A stretch of DNA of 64,000 bases from Novosphingobium flavum (lineage in GTDB: Bacteria > Pseudomonadota > Alphaproteobacteria > Sphingomonadales > Sphingomonadaceae): assembly GCF_014230315.1 (NCBI RefSeq), contig NZ_JACLAW010000003.1:124001-188000 (forward strand), written 5' to 3'. The position numbers and the translations under genes were made by a program. Each line of letters begins with the position of its first letter. The stretch's first letter is position 1. Positions 17,344 to 25,485 of this stretch are shown one piece after another. Below the pieces are notes generated by a model. That model had not been told where the DNA came from, ran no database searches, and was given only the letters and a program-made list of their open reading frames with translations.

Positions 17344-17860
17344 AACCAAAATGCTCCTCGCATCGAAGCGAGGGCTACATTGATCATCAGTATTTGTTCA
17401 ATTGTAAGCTTATTACATTCCCGGGGACACCCAAAATTGTCCCGAAATAATATCAGGATAACTTGGATGCATGACATGATATAAACAAGCAGGTGGATGA
17501 ACGATACGAATTGATCGAGCCCTCTCCTGTTCTGTCGATCATGTATGTGGAGAATTGGCTAGCAATGCGCAAAGCTGTATTTCGTCGCCTGCCATCAGTT
17601 TTTGCTATGGAGCGCTGGTGGGAACTGGAAAGCGAACCTGGGCCAATCGAGACGCGGCCTGGATGAACGACGGGCGGCATCCTGCTTGACCGGGCTAAAG
17701 CGAGGCATTCCGGACCGGCCAACGCCTCAGCCATTTTGACACACGCCGGAAACCACTCGTTCCCGGGCGAAAGATCGTATTGCGGGGTGAGTTTCCGCAT
17801 GCTCAGCGGCATCGACCTGCGTGCCATAGCCAGCGGCAAGCGGCGCAGTTGCCGGCTACC
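17344..17860. other. 517-base intergenic stretch
   Basis: It holds the promoter region of the amidohydrolase-receptor unit: an AT-rich part at 17390-17480 with a dyad GGGACA-N8-TGTCCC (17424-17443). A reverse open frame (17453-17839) has no recognisable family. It could be a remnant of a larger protein or chance. Confidence 0.45.
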
Positions 17861-19162
17861 TCAAGGCGTTTCCATTCCAGCCTTGAGGAGCTCAAGTAGG
17901 GCCGCCACCTTCAGCGTTGCGAACGTCGAGAAAGTGTCAGAAATCGCGTAAGGCAGGGCAATCCGCTCCCCGACCCTGATCGCGCCGCAGGAATAGACGA
18001 CGTTGGGCACATAGCCTTCGCGTTCGGCTGGCGCCGGCTTGACCAGTGGCTCCCGCGATCGCCCGATGACGCGGGACGGTTCATCCTTGTCGAGCAACAC
18101 CGCGCCGATCGAATAGTGCCGCACCGGTCCGACGCCGTGCGTGAGCAGGAGCCAGCCCTCATCCAGTTCGATAGGCGATCCGCAATTACCGATCTGGATG
18201 AATTCCCAAGGGAACTGCGGCGTGAGGATAGCCGTGCCCAGACCCCATTCATGGATGTCGTCGGAATAGATCAGATGCAGGCTCTCGTTATCGTGCCGGG
18301 CGATCATCGCGTAACGGCCGCCGATCTTGCGCGGGAACAGCGCCATGCCCTTGTTACGTGCCGCCGGTCCCCGAAGCGGGGCTAGGCGGAACGTCACGAA
18401 GTCCGTGGTTTCCAGCAGTTCGGAGCGGATGCCTTGCCCGCTGTAAGCGGTGTAGGTGGCGTAGTAGGTTGTCTTGCCGCCATCCTCGAACGCCACGAAG
18501 CGAGCATCCTCGATGCCGTTGGCCTGCATATCGGTGATGGGAAAAATTACCCGTTCGGAAATGTCGCTTGCCGGATCGAAACCAATCTCCAGCCTGTCGC
18601 CAAGCCGGGCCGTTACGGTGGGAACGCCGGCAAGGCGGGCAGGCGGCGCGATCGTGACGGTGCCGTCGCAAGCAAGAATGCCGGTTCGGAAAGTGAGCGA
18701 CGAGATATGCCCCTCGCCAACCGCCCGCAAACTCAGGATGAACCGGCCGCAACCTTCTTCCAGATTGGACTGGTCGGGATGAGGGACGATGCTGGGGTTG
18801 AACAGCGCGGCGGCTTCAAAGCTGTATTCGTGGAGGAAATAGGCGCCGATCAGTTGCAACTGAGCTTTCGAAAGCGACGTGTGGCTGTCGAATATCCGGT
18901 CCATCTCATTGGCGCGCCGTTCAAAGATTTCAGGGAGGTTGCGGTGCCGGTCGTCGAAATTCTCAAGCGTTACCGCCAGCAATTCCGCCACTTGATCGGC
19001 GCTGAGGGCAAGGACCCTGTCAACAATGCGATTCGCGCGCGTCTTGTCGACCGCGTTGAGGTCCCTGGGTTCGACTGCCGGGCGAAATGGACGGACGAGA
19101 ACCCGGGAGGGATCCGGTCTGAGATGCAGTGTCTGACGATTGAAGAAATGGGCAGTTGTCAT
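17861..19162 (-). CDS. GH130-family glycoside phosphorylase / hydrolase
   Basis: A 433-residue five-bladed beta-propeller protein of family GH130. Diagnostic segments are NGIEDARFVAF near 200 (the ED-x-R motif), YSDDIHEW and NCGSPIELDEGWLLLTHGVG near 325 (substrate pocket). GH130 enzymes phosphorolyse or hydrolyse beta-mannosides (beta-1,4 or beta-1,2 linked). The N-terminal 130 residues are a helical extension seen in the longer GH130 subgroup. No signal peptide, so it acts in the cytoplasm. The start lies 7 bases after the stop of the GT4 gene, hence one operon. Together they suggest making and recycling of a mannose-type glycan, which is inferred. A frame extension to 19249 is possible but not family-like. 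Confidence 0.88.
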   Translation of the reverse strand: MTTAHFFNRQTLHLRPDPSRVLVRPFRPAVEPRDLNAVDKTRANRIVDRVLALSADQVAELLAVTLENFDDRHRNLPEIFERRANEMDRIFDSHTSLSKAQLQLIGAYFLHEYSFEAAALFNPSIVPHPDQSNLEEGCGRFILSLRAVGEGHISSLTFRTGILACDGTVTIAPPARLAGVPTVTARLGDRLEIGFDPASDISERVIFPITDMQANGIEDARFVAFEDGGKTTYYATYTAYSGQGIRSELLETTDFVTFRLAPLRGPAARNKGMALFPRKIGGRYAMIARHDNESLHLIYSDDIHEWGLGTAILTPQFPWEFIQIGNCGSPIELDEGWLLLTHGVGPVRHYSIGAVLLDKDEPSRVIGRSREPLVKPAPAEREGYVPNVVYSCGAIRVGERIALPYAISDTFSTFATLKVAALLELLKAGMETP

Positions 19163-19169
19163 GGTGGCC

Positions 19170-21458
19170 TTACGCGTCAAGCTGGTGCAGCGGCACTGCG
19201 CGATTTCCACCAATGGATGGTTCAGGATGGCGCCGGGCAGCCGGCTCAAGTCGCCGCATGTCGTTCAGCCCCAACAGGTAAGACAGGACAGATTCGGCGC
19301 CGCGGTTTTCGTTCGCGCGATCGGGATGGAGCCCGTCTCGGCAGCTTCCCGAAACAATATCGACGAGCGGTATCGCAAGGTCGTTGTCGCCCAGAAACCA
19401 GGCAAAGGCGCGCCTGGCCGAAATCAGCCATCCATCAACCGGATCGCTCCCGAATGCGGTGGCGCAAGCCGCAATCGTGGCGCAGGCTTCCAGAGGCTGC
19501 TGGTCGAACGCCTTCGGGGAGCTTCGGTCCGAAAGCATGAAACCCTGCGAACCGACCGGCCGGAAATGCCCCTGCGGTGCTGTCTGCATTGTCACCAGCC
19601 AGCGGAGGCTACGCAAGCCGGCGTGGATCAGGTGATCCGCGCCGGTCGCCATGCCCGTGACGATCAGCGCCTGGGAGAGGCGCGCATTGTCATAGCTCAG
19701 CCGGTCTTCGAACCAGGTCCATTCGGATGTCTCGCTGGCGGACAACAGGTGATCGAGCCGGTATGCAAGGTCCAGCCGCTGCTTGCCGGCTACCCGGTCT
19801 TGCGGTGCGACGCGACAGTAGCCATCGAGCCCCAGCAAGGTGAATGCCCAGGCGCGGGGCGATGTGAAGTGCGCAACCGTGCCCAATGCTTCGCCAAACA
19901 GACGCTTGGCCCATTGCGCCCGGACGGGATCAGTGCGGGAGGCGGCGCAGACCCCCAGTGCCCAGAGCGTGCGACCATGACTGTCTTCTGATCCGGCAGG
20001 TTCCAGCCATTGGCGGCTGAACCCCATGAAATTGCGAAAGCGCCGGTTGTCCGGGTTCCAGCCATGCTGAATGAAAGCCGCGAAACGATCGGTGAGCCCG
20101 GAGGTGGCCGCCTCCCCCAAGGCGTCGCCCTCCAGTTCGCAGCACAGCAACAGCGCCCGGGCATTGTCGTCGATGCAATAGCCGTGCGCGCGGTCTGGAA
20201 TGGAATGAACGGCGTGCTGGAACATTCCGGTATCGTCGCACATCGCGCCAAGGTGGCCGAATGCGGGGGCGGGCAATGCGACTTCGACCGGGCCTTGAAA
20301 ACTCAAGGGCATTCTTGCCGCATTGCCACGCAGCGAAGTGCGGAAAATGTCGGCGAAACGCTTGCCGGTATTGGCCCAGGTCATCGCCCGGCTCGCTGCG
20401 TAAGCCTTACGTCCCATGGCGAGGCGTGCGGAATCATTGGCGAGCAGCGCGCCAACAGCATTTCCCATTGCAGCGGTGTCGCCGAACGACACCAGAACGC
20501 CTGAACCATCACTCAGCAGTTCGGCCGCATGCCAGTAAGGGGTCGAGACGACCGGTCGGCCGAGTCCATGCGAATAGGCAAGCGTGCCCGAAGTCATCTG
20601 CGATTCCACCAGGTACGGCGTGACATAGACATCGCACATGGCGATATGGTCGAGCAGCGCTGGCCGGTCGACGAACTGGTTGAGAAATACAACATGGTCG
20701 TCGATGCCAAGCGCCTGCACCCGCGCGATCAGCGTCTCGCGATAGGCTTCGCCCGTCTCGGCCAGCAGCTTTGGATGGGTTGCCCCCATCACCACGTAGA
20801 CCGCGTTCTCCGCCTCTTCGATAACTGCGGGCATGGCCTCGATCATCGTTTCGATGCCCTTGTTGGGGCTGATCAAGCCGAAGGTAAGGATGACCTCCCG
20901 GTCGCCATATCCAAGCTTCTCCTTGGCCACATGCGAAGTCGCCAGCGGCACATCGGGGATGCCGTGCGGGATGATGTCGATCTTTTCCGGAGGCGCTCCG
21001 TATATCTGGCGCAGGATACCGCGCCCCTTGCGGGCCATGACGACAACGCGCGCCGAAGCCGCGATGAGGACGTTCATGACCTGCCGCTGCGGATCGGACG
21101 GCCGATCGAGCACGGTGTGGAACACGGTGACGAGTGGCACTTCCAGGGCCAGGACAAGGCCAAGGATCAGGCTTCCGGCTTCTCCGCCGAAAATGCCGAA
21201 CTCATGCTGCAGGCAGACAACATCGAAGCCTTCGGCATTGATGAAGCGTGCCGCGGCAGCATAACTCTCCGGCTCGGCCTGCGCGATGCAGCGGACGACG
21301 TGAGGCGGGAAGTCATAGGTGCTTCCCGGATCGCACATGGCAATGATCGCGGTTTCCGACACGTCCCCGAGACTGCTGACAGCCAATTCAAGATCGGTCG
21401 TGAAGGTCGCAATGCCACAACGGCGCGGAAGGGCATTGCCAATGAAGGCAACCCGCAA
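19170..21458 (-). CDS. Two-domain protein: GT4 glycosyltransferase plus C-terminal helical-toroid domain
   Basis: A 762-residue cytoplasmic protein. Residues 1-385 are a GT-B glycosyltransferase of family 4. It starts RVAFIGNALPRRCGIATFT and carries LTFGLISPNKGIETMIEAMP. The donor site contains ESQMTSGTLAYSHGLGRPV. Residues about 400-740 form a second domain rich in regularly spaced helices, with HGYCIDDNARALLL, EDSHGRTLWALG and WFEDRLSYDNARLSQAL. This suggests an alpha/alpha toroid of the kind found in glycosidases and epimerases. Asp/Glu in these motifs may be catalytic. The start codon is TTG, and the previous small gene ends 21 bases upstream. The fusion of synthesis and processing modules next to GH130 is notable. 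Confidence 0.85.
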   Translation of the reverse strand: MRVAFIGNALPRRCGIATFTTDLELAVSSLGDVSETAIIAMCDPGSTYDFPPHVVRCIAQAEPESYAAAARFINAEGFDVVCLQHEFGIFGGEAGSLILGLVLALEVPLVTVFHTVLDRPSDPQRQVMNVLIAASARVVVMARKGRGILRQIYGAPPEKIDIIPHGIPDVPLATSHVAKEKLGYGDREVILTFGLISPNKGIETMIEAMPAVIEEAENAVYVVMGATHPKLLAETGEAYRETLIARVQALGIDDHVVFLNQFVDRPALLDHIAMCDVYVTPYLVESQMTSGTLAYSHGLGRPVVSTPYWHAAELLSDGSGVLVSFGDTAAMGNAVGALLANDSARLAMGRKAYAASRAMTWANTGKRFADIFRTSLRGNAARMPLSFQGPVEVALPAPAFGHLGAMCDDTGMFQHAVHSIPDRAHGYCIDDNARALLLCCELEGDALGEAATSGLTDRFAAFIQHGWNPDNRRFRNFMGFSRQWLEPAGSEDSHGRTLWALGVCAASRTDPVRAQWAKRLFGEALGTVAHFTSPRAWAFTLLGLDGYCRVAPQDRVAGKQRLDLAYRLDHLLSASETSEWTWFEDRLSYDNARLSQALIVTGMATGADHLIHAGLRSLRWLVTMQTAPQGHFRPVGSQGFMLSDRSSPKAFDQQPLEACATIAACATAFGSDPVDGWLISARRAFAWFLGDNDLAIPLVDIVSGSCRDGLHPDRANENRGAESVLSYLLGLNDMRRLEPAARRHPEPSIGGNRAVPLHQLDA

Positions 21459-21479
21459 CGGGCGAGCGTGAAAGTCGCC

Positions 21480-21617
21480 TCAGAGCTTGCCTTTCGGTTT
21501 CTGGACCAGGGCGCTCACCGGAAATGCAGGCACACCTGCGATCGTGGCGGGGGACTTCGTCCTGCTTGCCTTGGGTTTGCGGATTTCGCGATTGCTGCGT
21601 TTCTGGGACTTGGCCAT
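21480..21617 (-). CDS. Small conserved basic protein, 45 residues
   Basis: Reads MAKSQKRSNREIRKPK at the N-terminus and ends VQKPKGKL. It is Lys/Arg-rich in the first half with no membrane segment. GAGG nine bases before the ATG supports translation. The start is one base after the stop of the 81-residue gene, and the GT4 gene begins 21 bases downstream, so it sits inside the operon. Similar short MAK..RSNRE-KKPK proteins occur in alphaproteobacteria (from memory, unnamed family). Function unknown; the charge suggests nucleic-acid or ribosome contact, which is inference. Confidence 0.7.
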   Translation of the reverse strand: MAKSQKRSNREIRKPKASRTKSPATIAGVPAFPVSALVQKPKGKL

Positions 21618-21618
21618 G

Positions 21619-21864
21619 TCAGAGGGCCTCGCCTTCGTTTTCCCATGCCGACGGGGCCGAGGAGTCGGGTTGCGGGCGCAGCGCCGAGCGCCTCTTCTTC
21701 AAGCCCTGTATCAAGTACGGACGATGGATGTAGGGGTAATGTTCGAGCTCGCGCGCGAGCTGGTCAAGCCGTTCGTTTAGGGAAATGGCTCCGAAATTAG
21801 TCACTTCTGCAGAATATCGCATCAACGCGATCTGCTCTTCCTTGAGTATCTCATTGAGGCACAT
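21619..21864 (-). CDS. Small hypothetical protein, 81 residues, first gene of the GT4/GH130 operon
   Basis: Starts MCLNEILKEEQIALMRYSAE and contains LNERLDQLARELEHYPYIHRPYL, an amphipathic helical segment; the tail is basic then Pro/Ser-rich. No signal peptide or membrane helix. ATG 21864 has GGAG eight bases upstream. An ATG at 21927 in frame lacks a ribosome-binding site. The stop is separated by one base from the next small gene, so translation is probably coupled. The family is not recognised. Its conserved-looking first 50 residues and operon position argue that it is a real gene linked to the glycan enzymes. Confidence 0.6.
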   Translation of the reverse strand: MCLNEILKEEQIALMRYSAEVTNFGAISLNERLDQLARELEHYPYIHRPYLIQGLKKRRSALRPQPDSSAPSAWENEGEAL

Positions 21865-22322
21865 GGCGCACACTCCGACTTCAAGCGAAGGCGCAGGGTG
21901 TCCTTCTGTCACGAGTGGCTTGATCATATTTCAAGTGATGGCTGAGCCATAGCACGGTTTAGCAAGATGGCGGCACAGATTCGTTCGGATTATTCATGAT
22001 GACATCTGACGCGGCCGCGTCCCACCGACGAGGCACATCGCTCCGGAACTCGCGCGTCAGGGCTGAAGTCGACCTGCTTCGGAACGCCTCTTCGCGCCGA
22101 CCAAGGCAGTCACGGACGACCGCGCTCGCCGACGCATAGCGGCCGCCGTTCCCCTGCTGCCTGAGGAACCCCTCGAAATGGGTGCGCAGGGTGAAGCGCC
22201 GTGGCGCCCCAACGCCCCCCACTTCAACAGCGTCTCGGTGCGGCGCCAACTGCGGTCAGCCAGTGTTGCCGCAAAACAACATTTCGTTTCAAAATGTATA
22301 TCTCGAGGCAACGACGCCTTTA
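21865..22322 (-). pseudogene. ParD-like antitoxin remnant in an intergenic stretch
   Basis: On the reverse strand (about 22203-22060) the reading frame gives FTLRTHFEGFLRQQ, then GRYASASAVVRDCLGRREEAF. This closely matches the ribbon-helix-helix antitoxin signature of ParD/CC2985 (SGRYASASEVVRDALRLLEE). The expected C-terminal toxin-binding helix is replaced by unrelated sequence, there is no good start with a ribosome-binding site, and no ParE toxin gene is nearby. Treated as a decayed copy. The same stretch holds the promoter of the 81-residue gene, with a dyad CTTGA-N7-TCAAG (21919-21935). Confidence 0.5.
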
Positions 22323-22362
22323 CTGACCTTCGTGTCAGTGATTTTATTGACAGCAATGTCAA
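22323..22362 (+). promoter_or_regulatory. Tandem dyad operator upstream of the TonB receptor
   Basis: Two copies of TGAC-N6-GTCA at 22324-22337 and 22348-22361, 24 bases apart. The second is extended to TTGACA-GCAA-TGTCAA. They end 70 bases before the receptor ATG. The regular spacing suggests cooperative binding by a dimeric repressor or activator; the protein is unknown. Confidence 0.5.
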
Positions 22363-22431
22363 CCTAGCATGCTGCTGATATTGCCGGCGATTCTCGCCGA
22401 ACCAACACCTCTAAAGAGGGCTGAACCACCT

Positions 22432-25365
22432 ATGACGACTTTCGATTCCCTCCTGTTCAGGAGCCCCTTGCGGCTGCTCTGCGGAGCCGCATGTGCCCCA
22501 CTCGCCCTGAGCCTTTGCGCCGCACCCGCCATCGCGCAGAGCGCCCCCGACGCTGCAACGGAACCCCCTAACGAGACGATCGTGGTCACCGGCTCGCGCA
22601 TTGCCCGCACCGATCTGACCGCATCGATTCCGATCGCCGTCGTCGGCGCCGACAAGATCGACGACAAGGGGCAGACCTTTCTGCTCGACGTCTTGCGCGA
22701 TCTTCCGGTGGCAGGGCAGTCGCTCGACCGCACCGCGTCGAACTTCTCCAACTACGACACCGGCGTTGCCACGGTAAACCTGCGCAACCTCGGCTCGGCG
22801 CGCACACTGGTCCTGATCAACGGGCGGCGCAGCGTCGGCATTCCCGGCAGTACCGCGGTCGACCTCAACAACATTCCGACCGACCTGATCGACCATGTCG
22901 AGATCGCCACCGGCGGCGCCTCGGCGGTCTATGGTTCGGATGCCGTCGCTGGCGTCGTGAACATCATCCTCAAGAAGAAGTTCACCGGCGTCCAGCTCCA
23001 CCTCCAGGGCCAGATCTCGGACAGGGGTGATGCCGGCAACCAGCTGGCCTCGATCACCGCAGGCAAGGACTTCGGGGGCGGCGCGGGCCACATCATCGCC
23101 AATTTCACCTATGCGAATGACGCTGGCCTCGCCTCGTCGGCCCGCGCCTATTCGCAGTTCGACGCGCCTTCACGCAGCTCCTATGCTGCCCAGGGCCTTT
23201 ACGACACCAGCGGCACGGCGTCGTACACGCTCGGCGATGGCACGACCTACACCTTCGGCGCCAACAACGCGGTCAAGCCTTACGAAGGCGCCGCGATCGA
23301 CGGCTACAACCGCGCGGCGGACCGCCTGCTGGCCACCCCGATCGAGCGCTACCAGGCCTCGCTGCTGGGCAATTACGAATTCAGCAATGCGGCCGACGCC
23401 TACTTCGAGTTGAACTACACCAAGACCAAGGCGCGCGGCAGCATCGAGCCGCTCGCGGTCGATGATCAAGGCGTCCAGGGCCAGTCGGTCTACAACTACG
23501 ACGGCTCGGCCTTTGCCGGCATCCCGGTGACCAATCCGCTGTTGCCGGCGACGATCGCCAATGCGGCGATCGCCAACGACCAGGACGTCGTCAATTTCCG
23601 CCGCCGCTCCAACGGCATCTTCGATCGTAGCCCCCGGGCGGAGCGGGACTATTTCCGCGGGGTGATCGGCGTCCGGGGCAGCATTTCGCCCGGCTGGAAA
23701 TACGACTTGTCCTACGAGCACAGCCAGGTGCGCGACGATACCCGGTCGGAATCGATCATGATGACCAACTATGGCGCCGCGCTCAATGCGATCACGCTGA
23801 ACGGCCAGCTGGTTTGCGCCGATCCGGCGGCCCGCGCCGCCGGCTGTGTGCCGATCAACATCTTCGGCTTCAACACCGTGACCCCGGCGATGATCAAGTG
23901 GCTCACGACCTACACCGGCACCGGCGTGGTCGTTCCGGGCGCGACCCCGGGCCAGACCGTGACGAACGACTACCTGCGCTGGAACTACCAGGATGTCGCG
24001 TCACTCAATCTGACCGGATCGCTGTTCGAACTTCCGGCCGGCCCGGTCGGCGTGGCCGTCGGCGCCGAGTACCACCGCGAGAAGTCGACCCAGCACTACG
24101 ATCCCTTCACCATTTCGGGCTACAGCGCGGCGCAGCAGGCGACCGACACGGTCGGCAGCTATCACTCGGCCGAAGCCTACGGCGAAGTGAACGTCCCCAT
24201 CCTGCGCGATACCCCGTTCTTCCACGACCTGTCGCTCGAAGGCGCGGTGCGCTACGCCAACTATTCGACCATCGGCTCGGTGTGGTCCTACAAGTACGGC
24301 GGGGCCTGGGCGCCCGATCGCAACATCCGCTTCCGGGCGATCTATGCCCGGGCGGTGCGCGCGCCGAACATCAACGAGCTTGATGCCAAGCAGAGCACGA
24401 CCGCGCCGCAGGTCATCGACCCGTGCGACCAGAACGAAGGCAACGGCGATCTCGCGCCCGGCCAGCTGCCATCGTCGGCGACCATTCCGGCGGCCTGCCT
24501 CGCCATTCCGGGGATCGCCAACTACCTCAAGTCCCACCCCTACTTCGCCTATACCCTGGCGCAGGTACAGACCGTGACCGGCCTGCTCGGGGGCAATCCA
24601 AATCTCAAGGCCGAGGCGACCGATACTTTCACCGCTGGCTTCACCCTGACGCCGACGTTCCTGCCCCGCTTCGACCTGACGGCGGACTATTATTCGATCA
24701 AGGTGAAGAACGCCATTTCATCGGTCGACCAGCAGACCTCGGTCGAGCAGTGCCTCGCCACGGGCAACCCGCAGTTCTGCAACTACGTCACCCGCGATGC
24801 CAATGGCTTCATCACCGCGGTGGACTCGTTCCAGGTCAACGCGGCCTCGTACCGCGTGGCCGGGATCGACGTGCAGGCGCACTACTGGTTTCCGACCCAC
24901 CTGTTCAACCCGAACGAGCGGCTGAGCCTGTCGGTCTACTACAACCACAAGTTCAAGCAGGAGCAGACGCCGTTCGTCGGCGGGGTGGTCTCGAACGAGC
25001 TGGGCCAGGCCGACACCTATGCCGGCAGCCAGCTCGGCACCGGTTTCCGCAACCAGTTCACGCTGGGCGCGGACTACGCCACCGGCCCGGTCTCCATAGC
25101 CTGGTCGATGAAGTACTATGGTCCGGTCGATGCCAGCGAGGGCGCGTTCCACATCCCGGCCTATACCTATCACAACCTTCAGGCGAAGGTCGCGATCGGG
25201 CCGGACCGGAAGTTCGAGTTCTACCTCGGCGTCAACAACCTGTTCGACAAGCAGCCGCCCTACATCGCCAGCGGCAACAGCCAGTTCCCCGGGACCAACA
25301 CGGTGGCGGACACTTACGATCTGTTCGGCCGCATGCTCTATGCCGGCGTGAAGGCGCGCTTCTGA
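22432..25365 (+). CDS. TonB-dependent outer-membrane receptor
   Basis: A 977-residue receptor. The signal peptide ends near residue 35 (APAIAQ), and the TonB box is ETIVVTGSRIAR. The plug shows VNLRNLGSARTLVLINGRR and VEIATGGASAVYGSDAVAGV. The barrel closes with FGRMLYAGVKARF and C-terminal Phe. ATG 22432 gives a proper signal peptide and has an upstream AGAGGG; an in-frame ATG at 22369 would add 21 residues. It stands alone behind the tandem TGAC-N6-GTCA dyads and ends at a strong hairpin terminator. The ligand is unknown; the neighbouring glycan operon makes an oligosaccharide a guess only. Confidence 0.93.
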   Translation: MTTFDSLLFRSPLRLLCGAACAPLALSLCAAPAIAQSAPDAATEPPNETIVVTGSRIARTDLTASIPIAVVGADKIDDKGQTFLLDVLRDLPVAGQSLDRTASNFSNYDTGVATVNLRNLGSARTLVLINGRRSVGIPGSTAVDLNNIPTDLIDHVEIATGGASAVYGSDAVAGVVNIILKKKFTGVQLHLQGQISDRGDAGNQLASITAGKDFGGGAGHIIANFTYANDAGLASSARAYSQFDAPSRSSYAAQGLYDTSGTASYTLGDGTTYTFGANNAVKPYEGAAIDGYNRAADRLLATPIERYQASLLGNYEFSNAADAYFELNYTKTKARGSIEPLAVDDQGVQGQSVYNYDGSAFAGIPVTNPLLPATIANAAIANDQDVVNFRRRSNGIFDRSPRAERDYFRGVIGVRGSISPGWKYDLSYEHSQVRDDTRSESIMMTNYGAALNAITLNGQLVCADPAARAAGCVPINIFGFNTVTPAMIKWLTTYTGTGVVVPGATPGQTVTNDYLRWNYQDVASLNLTGSLFELPAGPVGVAVGAEYHREKSTQHYDPFTISGYSAAQQATDTVGSYHSAEAYGEVNVPILRDTPFFHDLSLEGAVRYANYSTIGSVWSYKYGGAWAPDRNIRFRAIYARAVRAPNINELDAKQSTTAPQVIDPCDQNEGNGDLAPGQLPSSATIPAACLAIPGIANYLKSHPYFAYTLAQVQTVTGLLGGNPNLKAEATDTFTAGFTLTPTFLPRFDLTADYYSIKVKNAISSVDQQTSVEQCLATGNPQFCNYVTRDANGFITAVDSFQVNAASYRVAGIDVQAHYWFPTHLFNPNERLSLSVYYNHKFKQEQTPFVGGVVSNELGQADTYAGSQLGTGFRNQFTLGADYATGPVSIAWSMKYYGPVDASEGAFHIPAYTYHNLQAKVAIGPDRKFEFYLGVNNLFDKQPPYIASGNSQFPGTNTVADTYDLFGRMLYAGVKARF

Positions 25366-25398
25366 TCCCGCCGCGGATCAGAACCATCGGACCTGACG

Positions 25399-25427
25399 GG
25401 GGCGGCGGATTTCTCCGCCGCCCCTTT
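25399..25427 (+). terminator. Intrinsic terminator after the TonB receptor
   Basis: An 11-bp GC-rich stem (25399-25409 with 25414-25424) with a TTTC loop, followed by TTTCCCGTT. It lies 34 bases past the receptor stop. Confidence 0.8.
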
Positions 25428-25485
25428 CCCGTTCTGGCGAAAAGGCTGGCCCCCTCACCGGGCGGGCGTTAAACGCGCGCCGATT

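Noticed and set aside
17453..17839. 128-codon reverse frame between the amidohydrolase and GH130 genes
   Set aside because: No start signal and no recognised family; could be a gene remnant, but this is not supportable from sequence alone.
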